38,673 bases of DNA from positions 1-38,673 of the forward strand of contig CAJLZE010000012.1 in assembly GCA_905210995.1 (NCBI GenBank). Reading direction: 5' to 3'. Below the pieces are notes generated by a model. The model saw only the letters and a program-made list of their open reading frames with translations, did not search any database and was not told where the DNA came from. The position numbers and the translations under genes are program-made. This DNA is from an uncultured Anaerotruncus sp. (GTDB taxonomy: Bacteria > Bacillota > Clostridia > Oscillospirales > CAG-272). Below are positions 24,002 through 32,179 of the stretch, in pieces (the first letter of the stretch is position 1; every line of letters begins with the position of its first letter).

Positions 24002-25107
24002 CAGAATGCCTCTCTTCCGCGTGTGAATATATCCCCTCCGTACCTTACCGCGAGCATATCGCAGAGCACGAAGGCCGTCACGGCGTCGATAACGGGGCAG
24101 ATGCGCCGCACTATCGCGGGGTCGTGCCTGCCGGGTATCTCGAGCACGGTCTCCTTTTTTTCTGTATAGCTGACGCTTGCCTGCGCGCGGCCAATCGACG
24201 GCGTGGGCTTCACGGCGCAGCGGAACACTATCGGCATTCCGTTTGTGATGCCGCCGTTCACACCGCCGCTGTTGTTTTTGAGGGTGACTATCCTCCCCCC
24301 ACGCACGGCAAACGGGTCATTCGCCTCGCTGCCGCGCATTCCGGCAAGGGCAAAGCCCGCGCCGAATTCTATTCCCTTCACACCGCCGAGCGAAAACAGC
24401 GCGTGCGAGAGCTGCCCCTCAACACTGTCGAACCACGGCTCGCCCACGCCTGCGGGCATACCGGTGACCGCTGTCTCGTTCACGCCGCCGACGCTGTCGC
24501 GGTCGGCTTTTGCCGCAAGCACGGCAGCGACCATCTCCTCGCCGCGCGCAGCGTCGAGCGCCGGAAAATCCGACTCCGCGAGCGCCGCGATATCGGCTGA
24601 AATATCCGAAAATTCGCGGTCGGACACATCTGCGCAGGTCTTTATATGCGTGCCGAGTTTAATGCCCAGCGCCCCGAGTGCCGGCAGGAATATCCCGCCC
24701 GCCGCCACGAGAGCCGCCGTGAGCCTGCCCGAAAAATGCCCGCCGCCGCGCGCGTCCTCAAAGCCGCCGTACCGGCAATGCGCGGCAAAGTCCGCATGAG
24801 ACGGACGCGCCACTCCCGCCATGGCTTTATAATCTCCCGAGCGGCGGTCAACGTTGGGAATTAGTATGCAAAGCGGCGTTCCGGTGGTCTTGCCGTTGTA
24901 TACGCCGCTTACTATGCGAAAGTCGTCGGGCTCGCGCCGCGCCGTCGCATCGGCTCCCGACGGACGACGGCGTGAAAGCAGACGGGCGATCTCCGCCTCA
25001 TCGACCGGCAGCCCGGAGCAGAGCCCGTCTGCCACAACGCCTATCCCCTCGCCGTGACTTTCGCCGAATATCGTAAGGGTAATGCTGTTTCCGAATGTGT
25101 TTTTCAT
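24001..25107 (-). CDS. aroC: Chorismate synthase
   Basis: 368 residues. Converts EPSP to chorismate with reduced FMN. Motifs: FGESHGEGIGVVADGLCSG, RRRPSGADATARREPD, GVARPSHADFAAHCRYGG, GGGHFSGRLTAA and PTPSIG. Length is normal for the family. It overlaps aroB by 4 nt. A flavin reductase partner is not encoded here. Confidence 0.97.
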   Translation of the reverse strand: MKNTFGNSITLTIFGESHGEGIGVVADGLCSGLPVDEAEIARLLSRRRPSGADATARREPDDFRIVSGVYNGKTTGTPLCILIPNVDRRSGDYKAMAGVARPSHADFAAHCRYGGFEDARGGGHFSGRLTAALVAAGGIFLPALGALGIKLGTHIKTCADVSDREFSDISADIAALAESDFPALDAARGEEMVAAVLAAKADRDSVGGVNETAVTGMPAGVGEPWFDSVEGQLSHALFSLGGVKGIEFGAGFALAGMRGSEANDPFAVRGGRIVTLKNNSGGVNGGITNGMPIVFRCAVKPTPSIGRAQASVSYTEKKETVLEIPGRHDPAIVRRICPVIDAVTAFVLCDMLAVRYGGDIFTRGREAF

Positions 25108-26114
25108 ATCGTCACCGCTCTCCCGGCTATTTCCTCCGGGGTCATTTTCGTAAATTCAAAGCTGCCGATCTCACCGACGGTCACGACATTTATGCCGCCC
25201 GCGGCAGCTTTTTTGTCGTGCCGCATGAAATCGCAGAGCCGCACTGCGTCTGCCTCCCGGGGCAGCTCTGTCGGCAGACCGTATTTTTCAAGCACCGCGC
25301 AAAGCCTTTTGCGCGCCGCGCCGCCGCACATCGGCAGCATTCCCACGGCAACGCACTCGCCGTGCAGCCACGCGCCGTTCATTATGCCCTCGACCGCGTG
25401 CCCGACGGTGTGACCGAAGTTGAGCACGCGCCGCAGCCCGCGCTCCCCGGGGTCATTTTCTACGACCCCGCGCTTTATCATGAGCGCACCGTGTATCACG
25501 CGGTCAAGGTCGGCGTCGATATCACGGCTGTCCTCGATAAGGCCGAACAGCACCGCGTCACAGGTCGCAGCCATTTTTATCGCCTCGCAAAGCCCGGCGG
25601 CGAACTGGCGGCGGTCAAGCGTCGCAAGCACGTCGGGGTCGATCATGACCTCGCGCGGCTGATAAAACGCGCCGACGATGTTTTTTATGCCGTCCATATC
25701 GACGGCGACCTTGCCGCCGATGGAGGAATCCACCTGCGAGAGCAGTGTGGTCGGGATATTGTAAAAGCCTATGCCGCGCATATAAGTCGCGGCGGCAAAG
25801 CCCGAAAGATCGCCCACCACGCCGCCGCCGACGGCTATCACGCAATCGCTACGGGTGAGCGACGCCTCAGCCATGCGCGAAAGCAGGATGCGATATGAAT
25901 CAAGGCTTTTTGTTGCCTCTCCCGCAGGCAGCGTTACGACCGCGGCGCAGTCTGTCGCACCTGCGGCGGCGCGGGCATACTTCGCAGGCACACCCGTGTC
26001 GGTAACAACGAAGGTGCGGCAGCCGTGCGGCAGATATTTTTCGGCATTCCCGAGCGCGCCGCGCTCAAGGATTATATCATACTCCCCGCCCGGGTGCTTT
26101 ACCGGGATCCTCAT
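25104..26114 (-). CDS. aroB: 3-dehydroquinate synthase
   Basis: 336 residues. Cyclises DAHP to 3-dehydroquinate with NAD and a divalent metal. Motifs: VIAVGGGVVGDLSGFAAATY, IPTTLLSQVDSSIGGK, GIKNIVGAFYQP, EAIKMA and LNFGHTVGHAVE (metal His). Slightly shorter than the usual 350-360 residues but with every core motif. It overlaps pheA by 4 nt and aroC by 4 nt. Confidence 0.96.
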   Translation of the reverse strand: MRIPVKHPGGEYDIILERGALGNAEKYLPHGCRTFVVTDTGVPAKYARAAAGATDCAAVVTLPAGEATKSLDSYRILLSRMAEASLTRSDCVIAVGGGVVGDLSGFAAATYMRGIGFYNIPTTLLSQVDSSIGGKVAVDMDGIKNIVGAFYQPREVMIDPDVLATLDRRQFAAGLCEAIKMAATCDAVLFGLIEDSRDIDADLDRVIHGALMIKRGVVENDPGERGLRRVLNFGHTVGHAVEGIMNGAWLHGECVAVGMLPMCGGAARKRLCAVLEKYGLPTELPREADAVRLCDFMRHDKKAAAGGINVVTVGEIGSFEFTKMTPEEIAGRAVTI

Positions 26115-27199
26115 GCCTCGTATGTCCCCGCCAAACGCAGCTCGGCGCAGACAGCCGAAAGCTCACGCAGCATGTTCTTCCCGTCGTCGGTGCTGATATT
26201 GCCGTCTGCCTCGACAAAGAAGTAATAATTCCAGATGAGGTCCTTCATCGGGCGGCTGCGCAGCCCGCGCATATTGAAATTGTGCGCTCCGATGATGTTG
26301 AGCGGCTGAGCCAGCGCACCCGCCTCGTTTTTGGTGGTGAAAACAAGGATGAAATGCTCGCGCCCCGTGCGGCTCTCGGGCGACGGCAGATGCTGCGCAC
26401 GGCTGAGAACGGCAAAGCGCGTTGTGTTCGACCGTGCCGAGTTAATGCGGTGAGCCAGAGCGCAAAGACCGTAAAGCACTGCGGTCTCGTCGGACGCGAT
26501 GGCGGCAATATGCTTATCGCCCGCCGCCGCAACATATTTTGCGGCAAGAGCGGTGTTTGAATACGACACAGTCTTCCAACCGTGCGCACGGATGAAGTCG
26601 GCGCACTGCTCAAGTGCCTGCGGGTGGCTGACGACGGTCTCGATATCCTCTATCGCCGTGCCAGGCACACCGAGCAGACTGTGCTCGACCTCAAGGTCGA
26701 TCATGCGATTGATATAAAGGCTGCCGGAGAAGATGAGATCCATGACCGCGCCGACGTCGCCCGCATAGCTGTTTTCGATGGGGAGCACGGCGCAGTCGAA
26801 GCTGCCCTCCTCAACGGCGTGATAGGCGTCGGCAAAGTCGGCGCACGCCTCGAGCGACGCACCGGGGAAGGCGCGGCTTGCCGCGATATATCCGAACGCA
26901 CCCTCGGCGCCACTGTATACCACGCGCATGCCATCGGTGAGGCGCGACTGATAAGCGCGCGAGGTCTTCATGACGTCTTTGACAAAGGAGGTGTAATATT
27001 CGCGCATGGTGGGGTCGGCAACGCGCTCCGATGCTGCGGCGACCACCGCCGCCTCGCGTGCGGGATCGCATATCGGCAGCGCGTGTGCACGCTTGTATTC
27101 GGCAATGCCGCGGCAGGCTTCCATGCGGCGCTCGAAAAGGCGCGCCATTTCCTTGTCGATGGCATCGATCTCGATTCTTTTTTCTTCAAGCTGATTCAT
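26111..27199 (-). CDS. pheA: Chorismate mutase-prephenate dehydratase (P-protein)
   Basis: 362 residues from ATG 27199. Residues 1-85 are an AroQ-class chorismate mutase (KRIEIDAIDKEMARLFERRM, YKRAHALP). About 95-275 is the dehydratase (YSGAEGAFGYIAA, IENSYAGDVG, SNTTRFAVLS with the TRF motif). The C-terminal ACT domain (TKNEAGALAQPLNIIG, LRSRPMKD) suggests Phe feedback inhibition. A longer upstream frame reads through the leader terminator and is not the real start; AAAGAGG lies 9 nt before this ATG. It is the first enzyme gene after a Phe/Tyr leader peptide and attenuator. Confidence 0.96.
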   Translation of the reverse strand: MNQLEEKRIEIDAIDKEMARLFERRMEACRGIAEYKRAHALPICDPAREAAVVAAASERVADPTMREYYTSFVKDVMKTSRAYQSRLTDGMRVVYSGAEGAFGYIAASRAFPGASLEACADFADAYHAVEEGSFDCAVLPIENSYAGDVGAVMDLIFSGSLYINRMIDLEVEHSLLGVPGTAIEDIETVVSHPQALEQCADFIRAHGWKTVSYSNTALAAKYVAAAGDKHIAAIASDETAVLYGLCALAHRINSARSNTTRFAVLSRAQHLPSPESRTGREHFILVFTTKNEAGALAQPLNIIGAHNFNMRGLRSRPMKDLIWNYYFFVEADGNISTDDGKNMLRELSAVCAELRLAGTYEA

Positions 27200-27232
27200 T
27201 TTTATGACCTCTTTATTTTTATTGACGGAAAA

Positions 27233-27264
27233 TAAAAAAGCGATTCCCCGCAAAAGGAAACCGC
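27233..27264 (-). terminator. Attenuator terminator before pheA
   Basis: Minus-strand stem GCGGTTTCC / GGGAATCGC (27256-27264 and 27240-27248; two G-U pairs) with a 7-base loop, then UUUUUU (27234-27239). It lies 20 nt after the leader peptide stop and 34 nt before the pheA start. Its 5' arm includes GTGCGGT (27260-27266), which can instead pair with ACCGCAC (27421-27427); CGGGG (27246-27250) can pair with CCCCG (27293-27297). Confidence 0.88.
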
Positions 27265-27283
27265 ACATTTTTATTGCGATATA

Positions 27284-27463
27284 TTACGCCGCCGGGGCGT
27301 TTACCTTCTGCGTGTATTTACCTGACGTAAAGTAATAATAAAAGTAAAAAAAGCAGCCCGCAAAAAAGCGCACTGCATACATAAACGCAAAAGAAGCCGC
27401 ACCTGTGGCAGAAAGAGAGCGTGCGGTACGATTATTTGCAAGACAGTTTACCGAGTTATTCAT
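27284..27463 (-). CDS. Phe/Tyr-rich leader peptide of the aro operon
   Basis: 59 codons from ATG 27463 to TAA 27284-27286, with GGAGGA 8 nt before the start and about 24 nt after the predicted transcription start. Residues 32-45 read RFFAGCFFYFYYYF: nine aromatic codons out of fourteen (5 Phe, 4 Tyr), plus further Phe and Tyr nearby. A terminator follows at 27233-27264. The design matches classical leader peptides (such as pheA of enterobacteria), in which ribosome stalling at scarce Phe-tRNA or Tyr-tRNA prevents termination. I infer control of the whole operon by both amino acids. The peptide is longer than usual for such leaders. Confidence 0.88.
   Translation of the reverse strand: MNNSVNCLANNRTARSLSATGAASFAFMYAVRFFAGCFFYFYYYFTSGKYTQKVNAPAA
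27346..27376 (-). terminator. Possible second terminator inside the leader coding region
   Basis: Stem GCAGTGCGC / GCGGGCTGC (27368-27376 and 27353-27361; one mismatch, one G-U) with a T6 loop, followed by seven U (27346-27352). It overlaps the Phe codons, so a translating ribosome would block it. It may stop untranslated transcripts. Confidence 0.5.
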
Positions 27464-27493
27464 TCCGCGCGTCCTCCGTTAAAAGATAATGCT

Positions 27494-27522
27494 ATTATAG
27501 CAGTGTCGCGGCGGTTTGTCAA
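27494..27522 (-). promoter_or_regulatory. Consensus promoter of the aro operon
   Basis: TTGACA (27517-27522), 17-bp spacer, TATAAT (27494-27499) on the minus strand; start expected near 27487. Both hexamers are perfect, so control is likely exercised after initiation, in the leader. Confidence 0.93.
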
Positions 27523-27552
27523 GCACGCCACGGCAATTTTTTTATTTTATTT

Positions 27553-27595
27553 ATAAAAAATCGCCTCTGCGGCAGAGAATATGCCCGCCGCAGAG
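27553..27595 (-). terminator. Terminator after the lipid kinase gene
   Basis: Stem CTCTGCGGC / GCCGCAGAG (27565-27573, 27587-27595) followed on the minus strand by GCGAUUUUUUAUAAAU. It lies 8 nt after the stop at 27604 and insulates the aro promoter. Confidence 0.88.
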
Positions 27596-27603
27596 AACGG
27601 ATA

Positions 27604-28554
27604 TTACTTTTTGAGCCTTATCGCGTTGTGTATAACGCTTATCTCAACACTGCCGCTGCAATCGGCGCGCTCGCCGTCGAGCGTCCACGGAGTCCCCTCG
27701 GGAAGATGGAACTTCACGCTCGACGCGCGGAAGAAGTCGATCATGTCGCAGTTGAGATTTGAGGTGATGAGCGCCTGAAGGATGCGGTTGAAATCGTCGA
27801 TATTTTTAGGGCGTTTGATGAGGATGACTTCAAATATCCCGTCGTCGAGCCCCACCATGTCGCTGCTCAGTTTTACGAGTCCTCCGACAGAGGTGGAGTT
27901 GGTAACGCCGCCGAAAACATAATCGCCGCGGTAGACCTTTTCGCCGTCGTCGCAGACTACCTTGATGGGTTTTATCTTGAAGAACTCCTTTACGCCCTCA
28001 AAAACATACGCAAGATGCCCCATATTGTTTTTGACGTTCTGCGGCGCGGAATATGATGCTGCGGTAAAAGCTCCGAACGAGGCGATGTAAGTAAAATACC
28101 TGTCCTCGCCGAACCTTCCTATATCGAGTGTGAGCGACGAGCCGTGCACGGCTGTTTTTGCGGCGGCGGCAAGGTCGGTCGGAATGCCGAGGCTCGACGC
28201 AAAATCGTTCGTGCTGCCCGCGGGGATATACCCTATCGGCAGCCTGCTGCCCGACGAAATGACGCCGGATATCACCTCGTTTAGCGTTCCGTCGCCGCCG
28301 CAGCATACGATGCGCGAAAAGCCGTGCTCCTCAGCCGTTGACGCAAGCTCGCGGGCATGACCGCGGTATTTTGTCATCATCACGGTGGGAACATACCCCG
28401 CGTCGGTGATTATTTCGATTATATCAAATGCCGATGCGCGCGCCTTGAGCTTGCCCGACACCGGATTTATTATGAGCAGCAGTCTTTTTGCGTCCGCAAA
28501 CGATCTGCACACCGGCGCCACTGCCTTTGACTTCTTTTTTCCGAAGAGCTTCAT
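27604..28554 (-). CDS. Diacylglycerol kinase-like lipid kinase (DagK/YegS family)
   Basis: 316 residues. The N-terminal catalytic domain has LLIINPVSGKLKA, VCCGGDGTLNEVISG (nucleotide-binding GGDGT) and IGYIPAGSTNDFASSLG. The C-terminal part (FEVILIKRPKNIDDF...TLDGERA) is the family's second domain. Such enzymes phosphorylate diacylglycerol or related lipids; in Gram-positives DgkB recycles DAG released by lipoteichoic acid synthesis. An LtaS-like gene lies about 5 kb away, so that role is plausible but not proved. The N-terminal 20 residues are a basic extension. Confidence 0.92.
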   Translation of the reverse strand: MKLFGKKKSKAVAPVCRSFADAKRLLLIINPVSGKLKARASAFDIIEIITDAGYVPTVMMTKYRGHARELASTAEEHGFSRIVCCGGDGTLNEVISGVISSGSRLPIGYIPAGSTNDFASSLGIPTDLAAAAKTAVHGSSLTLDIGRFGEDRYFTYIASFGAFTAASYSAPQNVKNNMGHLAYVFEGVKEFFKIKPIKVVCDDGEKVYRGDYVFGGVTNSTSVGGLVKLSSDMVGLDDGIFEVILIKRPKNIDDFNRILQALITSNLNCDMIDFFRASSVKFHLPEGTPWTLDGERADCSGSVEISVIHNAIRLKK

Positions 28555-28598
28555 ACGGATCCTCCACTCACAGCTTTTGTTACATATTACCGTATTTC

Positions 28599-28627
28599 AT
28601 TATAAACTTATCCGCCGGAAAAGTCAA
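28599..28627 (-). promoter_or_regulatory. Promoter of the lipid kinase gene
   Basis: TTGACT (28622-28627), 17-bp spacer, TATAAT (28599-28604) on the minus strand. Confidence 0.85.
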
Positions 28628-28673
28628 GAGAGGTCCGAAAATATGCGGAATATATTGATATACTTTCGATATT

Positions 28674-28689
28674 TGCGGTTTAATCCGCA
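28674..28689. promoter_or_regulatory. Dyad TGCGG-N6-CCGCA upstream of the stalk protein gene
   Basis: Perfect 5-bp arms with a TTTAAT centre; related half sites (TGCGGAAT, ATTCCGCA) flank it at about 28644 and 28711. Candidate operator for the plus-strand gene at 28753. No binding protein is known here. Confidence 0.4.
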
Positions 28690-28752
28690 CGATATCGGGT
28701 AAAATAATTCCGCACGATAAGCTTCAATATTCGAAAAAGGAAGGATCTCGGA

Positions 28753-29211
28753 ATGAAAGATCGCATTTCCTCCAAAACAGGATACACACTCATATTCACC
28801 TCGGCGGCACTTTTGCTGGCGCTTGCGCTCGGCGTGCTGGCGCTCACCTGCTCGGCGATGGGAAGCAGCGATGCTGCCGACAGCGTACCGGACGGCGCCG
28901 TCACCCCCGCACCGCCTGCCGAAAGCACTCCCGCGGAGAGCGGCAGCGCCGCCTCCGACACATCGGCTCCCGCCGGCACCGACGCGCCTCAGAACACGGG
29001 GAGCGACGTGCTCCCGCCGCAGAACACCGGCGCGGGAACAGGTGTGGGAACACCATCCGGCAGCGGCACAAAGCAGCCCGGTACCGACACCGCCGCGGCG
29101 CCCGAAACGGGCAATTCCGTCGTCGGCGCCATTATAGCCGTGATAGTAGTGGTGGCGATAATCCTTGTCATAATCGCCCTCATGCCGCGCAAAACCGGCA
29201 AAGCGGACTAA
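28753..29211 (+). CDS. Two-TM protein with long Pro/Ser/Thr/Ala stalk
   Basis: 152 residues. An N-terminal hydrophobic helix (about 11-36), a low-complexity middle (TPAPPAESTPAESGS, NTGSDVLPPQNTG) and a C-terminal helix (VVGAIIAVIVVVAIILVIIAL) with basic end RKTGKAD. It looks like a surface-exposed loop or wall-spanning stalk anchored at both ends. The GGAAGGA site supports the start. Transcribed away from the lipid kinase. No enzymatic domain; function unknown. Confidence 0.8.
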   Translation: MKDRISSKTGYTLIFTSAALLLALALGVLALTCSAMGSSDAADSVPDGAVTPAPPAESTPAESGSAASDTSAPAGTDAPQNTGSDVLPPQNTGAGTGVGTPSGSGTKQPGTDTAAAPETGNSVVGAIIAVIVVVAIILVIIALMPRKTGKAD

Positions 29212-29222
29212 ACTCCGCAGGT

Positions 29223-29256
29223 AAAAAGCGCAGTGCGACGTTATGCCGCACTGCGC
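29223..29256 (-). terminator. Terminator between converging genes
   Basis: Perfect stem GCGCAGTGCG / CGCACTGCGC (29228-29237, 29247-29256) with UUUUU on the minus strand side. It serves the lipoprotein genes and may also slow plus-strand transcripts. Confidence 0.85.
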
Positions 29257-29266
29257 TGCCGTTTAT

Positions 29267-30652
29267 TCAGTTCTTTTTCGGGTTGAAATCAACGTAGACC
29301 GGGCAATGGTCGGTGGCTGTGAACACCTGCGACTCGCGCACGATGTTGTGTACGACGAAATCGACGCTGTTGTATCCGAAAATATGGTCTATGCTCCCAC
29401 CCGACTCGACCGACGTCGAACCGAACGGGAAATATGTCTTGTATCCCGTTACTTTTGAAATGCGCGCGGTGAATTCGGCATCCTGCATCCCGCCGGCAGT
29501 GAGTATCTTATACGCCTCGGAGGATGAATTGAAGTTGCAGTCGCCGTTTATCATAACGGGTATCGCACCGTATTTTCCGATAAGACGGTCGCGAACCTCA
29601 AGGAGCTGACGTGCGTTGCCCTTGCGCCACTCGTTTACCTGCGCGGAAAGCTGCGCCTTGGTGTAATTTTCAAAGCCCTTGTATGTGTTGAAGCATACGG
29701 CACCGTGGAAGTTTATGAGCGCAAATGTCTCGCCGTTTTTATCCTCAAACACCGCCCACTCAATGGATTTTGTGTTTGTCTGGGTATAACGGTCACGCAG
29801 CCACTCGACGCCCGCATCCTTCAGCGTCAGCACCTTCGTGTTATAAACTATCGGTGTGTATACATACGTCGAACCGTCGCTGTGCAGCTTTACGGCTGTT
29901 GCAAAGTACTCGGGCAGCTTTGCTATGATATCGGTGTGTATCTTTTTATTGCACTCCTGAAGCGACAGGATATCCGGCAGATAGCGCAGCATGATATCGA
30001 GCACATCATCGGCGTTTCCGATACCGCCGCCGAGGTTCCAGCTCATGAGCCGGTATTTTGCCTCGCCGTTTATCGGTATTTTACGCAGCGACGCCGTGCC
30101 GCTCACGTTGAGCGAGCCGGAGACGGAAAGCGTTTTGCCGTCCGATTTAACGATATAATCCGAGGTGAAGGCTGCCACCGCCTGCACTGTCGCATAATCG
30201 TCGCTGCCGATTATGACGAGCTTTTTGCCTACGGTGCGGACGGTATACTCATTTTCTCCGAGGGTATCGTAAACGGTATGGCTTTCGCGGCGGTTGGTGA
30301 GACCGATAAGTATTTCGGCATTGTCGTTATCCACGATATCGTCTTTGCCGACGCCCTGCTCCCAGTCCTCGGTTATAATGCCCTGCCACACGTCGCCGAA
30401 CTGTGTGGTAAGCGTTTTGCGAAGTCCCTTTACGGCATCAAGCACAGCCTCGTTGGCATACGAGCCGCGGATGATGTTGTAGGTTTCGCCGCCGCCTATG
30501 AGCACGAGCTCGGCGGGCGCGGGCTCAGTGTCGGTGCCGGACGAGGTGCCGCCGTCGGGTGCATCCGGCTTTTTGCACGCCGTGAATGCCGCCGTGAGCA
30601 GCATGAGCGCCGCAAGAAGCAGCGCTGCGTAACGCAGATGGAACTTTTTCAT
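29267..30652 (-). CDS. Lipoprotein with endonuclease/exonuclease/phosphatase domain (copy 2)
   Basis: 461 residues. A signal peptide ends in a lipobox-like LLTAAFTAC (Cys about 26), then an acidic linker. An N-terminal domain (about 45-180) includes ILIGLTNRRES and KKLVIIGSDDYAT, like the IGxTNR domain seen in some extracellular hydrolases. The C-terminal half is an EEP fold: MSWNLGGG, LSLQECNK, MINGDCNFN, GGSIDHIF and TATDHCPVYVDF. Substrate unknown; the metal-ion and acid/base residues are present. It follows a closely similar gene after 14 nt and shares its transcript. Such enzymes may act on nucleic acids, phospholipids or other phosphodiesters outside the cell. Confidence 0.88.
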   Translation of the reverse strand: MKKFHLRYAALLLAALMLLTAAFTACKKPDAPDGGTSSGTDTEPAPAELVLIGGGETYNIIRGSYANEAVLDAVKGLRKTLTTQFGDVWQGIITEDWEQGVGKDDIVDNDNAEILIGLTNRRESHTVYDTLGENEYTVRTVGKKLVIIGSDDYATVQAVAAFTSDYIVKSDGKTLSVSGSLNVSGTASLRKIPINGEAKYRLMSWNLGGGIGNADDVLDIMLRYLPDILSLQECNKKIHTDIIAKLPEYFATAVKLHSDGSTYVYTPIVYNTKVLTLKDAGVEWLRDRYTQTNTKSIEWAVFEDKNGETFALINFHGAVCFNTYKGFENYTKAQLSAQVNEWRKGNARQLLEVRDRLIGKYGAIPVMINGDCNFNSSSEAYKILTAGGMQDAEFTARISKVTGYKTYFPFGSTSVESGGSIDHIFGYNSVDFVVHNIVRESQVFTATDHCPVYVDFNPKKN

Positions 30653-30666
30653 TTTATCTTTCCCCC

Positions 30667-32073
30667 TTAAGGCTTTTTGGGGTTGAAATCAACGTATACG
30701 GGGCAGTGGTCGGAGGCTGTGAGCACCTCGGTGTCGCGCACTATATAATGCTCGACGAAGTCGATGCCGCTTATGCCGAAGATGTGGTCGATGCTGGGGC
30801 CCTTCTTTATGGGCGTGCCGTAGTCAAAGTAGGTCTTGTAGCCGGTGACCGTGCCGAGGCGCGCCGTGAATTCCGCATCGTACATACCCTTTTCTTCTGT
30901 AAGGTACTTGTACTGGCTGTGCGAGGTCGTAAAGTTGCAGTCGCCGTTGACCATGAGCGGGATATCGCCGTATTTTTCAACTATGCGATCGCGTATCTCC
31001 ATAACCTGCTTCACGTTGCCGGTGCGCCATGCATCGGACTGCGCATTGAGCTGCTCTTTTGTGAGGTTCTCATACCCCTTGTAGGCATTGGAGCAGACCG
31101 CACCGTGAAAGTCGATAACGGCAAAGGGCGTGCCGCCGTTCTTGCCCTCGAACACCGCCCACGCGACCGATTTGGTGTTGGTACCGGTATATCTGTCGCG
31201 CAGCCACTCGGCGCCCGCCTCCTTGAGGTCAAGCGTTTCGGTATTGTAGATTATGGGCGTGTAGACATATGTCGTTCCGTTTGCGTGGAAACGCGTGGTG
31301 ACGGAATAGAACTTGGGCAGCTTGTTTATCAGCTTTGTATGTATCGCCTTGTTGCATTCCTGGAGCGAGAGGATGTCGGGAAGGTATTTCATCATGACGG
31401 TATACGCATCCTCGACCTTGCCGACCTCGCAGCCGAGGTTCCATGTCATTATGCGATACTGCGCCTCGCTGTTTACGGGCACCTTTTGCAGCGATGCCTC
31501 GCCCTTTACGTCAAGCGTTGCGGAAACGGCAACGCGCTTGTCCGCGGGTATGTTTTTAAGATACTGTTCGATGAACGCCTCGACCGCCTGTGCCGTTGCG
31601 TATTCGTCGCTGCCTATAATGACGAGCTTTTTGCCAACTGCGCGGATGACATATTCATCCTTGCCGAGCGTTTCGGACACGGTGTGGCTCTCGCGGCGGT
31701 TGGTAAGACCGATGAGTATCTCGGCGTTGTCGTTATCGACGATATCGCCCTTGGCTACGCCCTGTATCCAGTCCTCGGTCACCATGCCCTGCCATGTATC
31801 GCCGAACACACCGTTTACCGCATTGCGCAGCTCCTTGACCGCTTTCAGCACGGTCTCGGTCTCGCTTTCGCTTCTGATTATGTTGTATGTATCGCTGCCG
31901 CCGAAGAGACACAGCTCTGCCGGCGATTGCTCGGTCGTAGTGTCGCCTGAGATCTGCGTGTCGTCGCCCCCGGACGGATCCTTTTTGCAGGACGCAAGCA
32001 CCGTAAGTGCCGCAAGGAGCGCAAGCACAAACGCGATCCATTGTCTGTGCTGTTTTTTCAGTTGGTTTTTCAT
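30667..32073 (-). CDS. Lipoprotein with endonuclease/exonuclease/phosphatase domain (copy 1)
   Basis: 468 residues from ATG 32073 with GGAGGG upstream; a longer frame further upstream crosses the zinc-ribbon gene and is not real. Signal peptide with LLAALTVLASC lipobox. Domain layout and motifs parallel the next gene: ILIGLTNRRESHTV, MTWNLGCE, LSLQECNK, MVNGDCNF, GPSIDHIF and TASDHCPVYVDF. The pair is a tandem duplication that has diverged mainly in linker and surface segments. It has a consensus promoter with an inverted repeat over it, so the two genes form one regulated unit. Confidence 0.9.
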   Translation of the reverse strand: MKNQLKKQHRQWIAFVLALLAALTVLASCKKDPSGGDDTQISGDTTTEQSPAELCLFGGSDTYNIIRSESETETVLKAVKELRNAVNGVFGDTWQGMVTEDWIQGVAKGDIVDNDNAEILIGLTNRRESHTVSETLGKDEYVIRAVGKKLVIIGSDEYATAQAVEAFIEQYLKNIPADKRVAVSATLDVKGEASLQKVPVNSEAQYRIMTWNLGCEVGKVEDAYTVMMKYLPDILSLQECNKAIHTKLINKLPKFYSVTTRFHANGTTYVYTPIIYNTETLDLKEAGAEWLRDRYTGTNTKSVAWAVFEGKNGGTPFAVIDFHGAVCSNAYKGYENLTKEQLNAQSDAWRTGNVKQVMEIRDRIVEKYGDIPLMVNGDCNFTTSHSQYKYLTEEKGMYDAEFTARLGTVTGYKTYFDYGTPIKKGPSIDHIFGISGIDFVEHYIVRDTEVLTASDHCPVYVDFNPKKP

Positions 32074-32128
32074 AAAAACGGTTTCCCTCCCGGATAAAAA
32101 TAGCCGCTTCGCGGATAGACTGTTTTTT

Positions 32129-32160
32129 ATTATATCACATTGATAATATAATGTCAATGT
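32129..32160 (-). promoter_or_regulatory. Promoter with overlapping inverted repeat, lipoprotein operon
   Basis: TTGACA (32152-32157), 17-bp spacer, TATAAT (32129-32134) on the minus strand. ACATTGA (32137-32143) and TCAATGT (32154-32160) form an inverted repeat over the -35 and spacer, a likely operator. Confidence 0.85.
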
Positions 32161-32179
32161 AGAAAAGGTGAATTTGAAC

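Noticed and set aside
27200..27268. Longer pheA start at 27268
   Set aside because: It would start inside the attenuator hairpin and translate its U-run; ATG 27199 has a ribosome site and starts the mutase domain.
27284..27463. T-box or riboswitch upstream of pheA
   Set aside because: The leader is short, codes for an aromatic-rich peptide and lacks the conserved T-box AGGGUGGNACCGCG sequence.
30706..31950. Plus-strand open frame of 414 codons
   Set aside because: It mirrors the lipoprotein gene on the other strand; a similar antisense frame occurs opposite its paralogue, as expected for a shadow.
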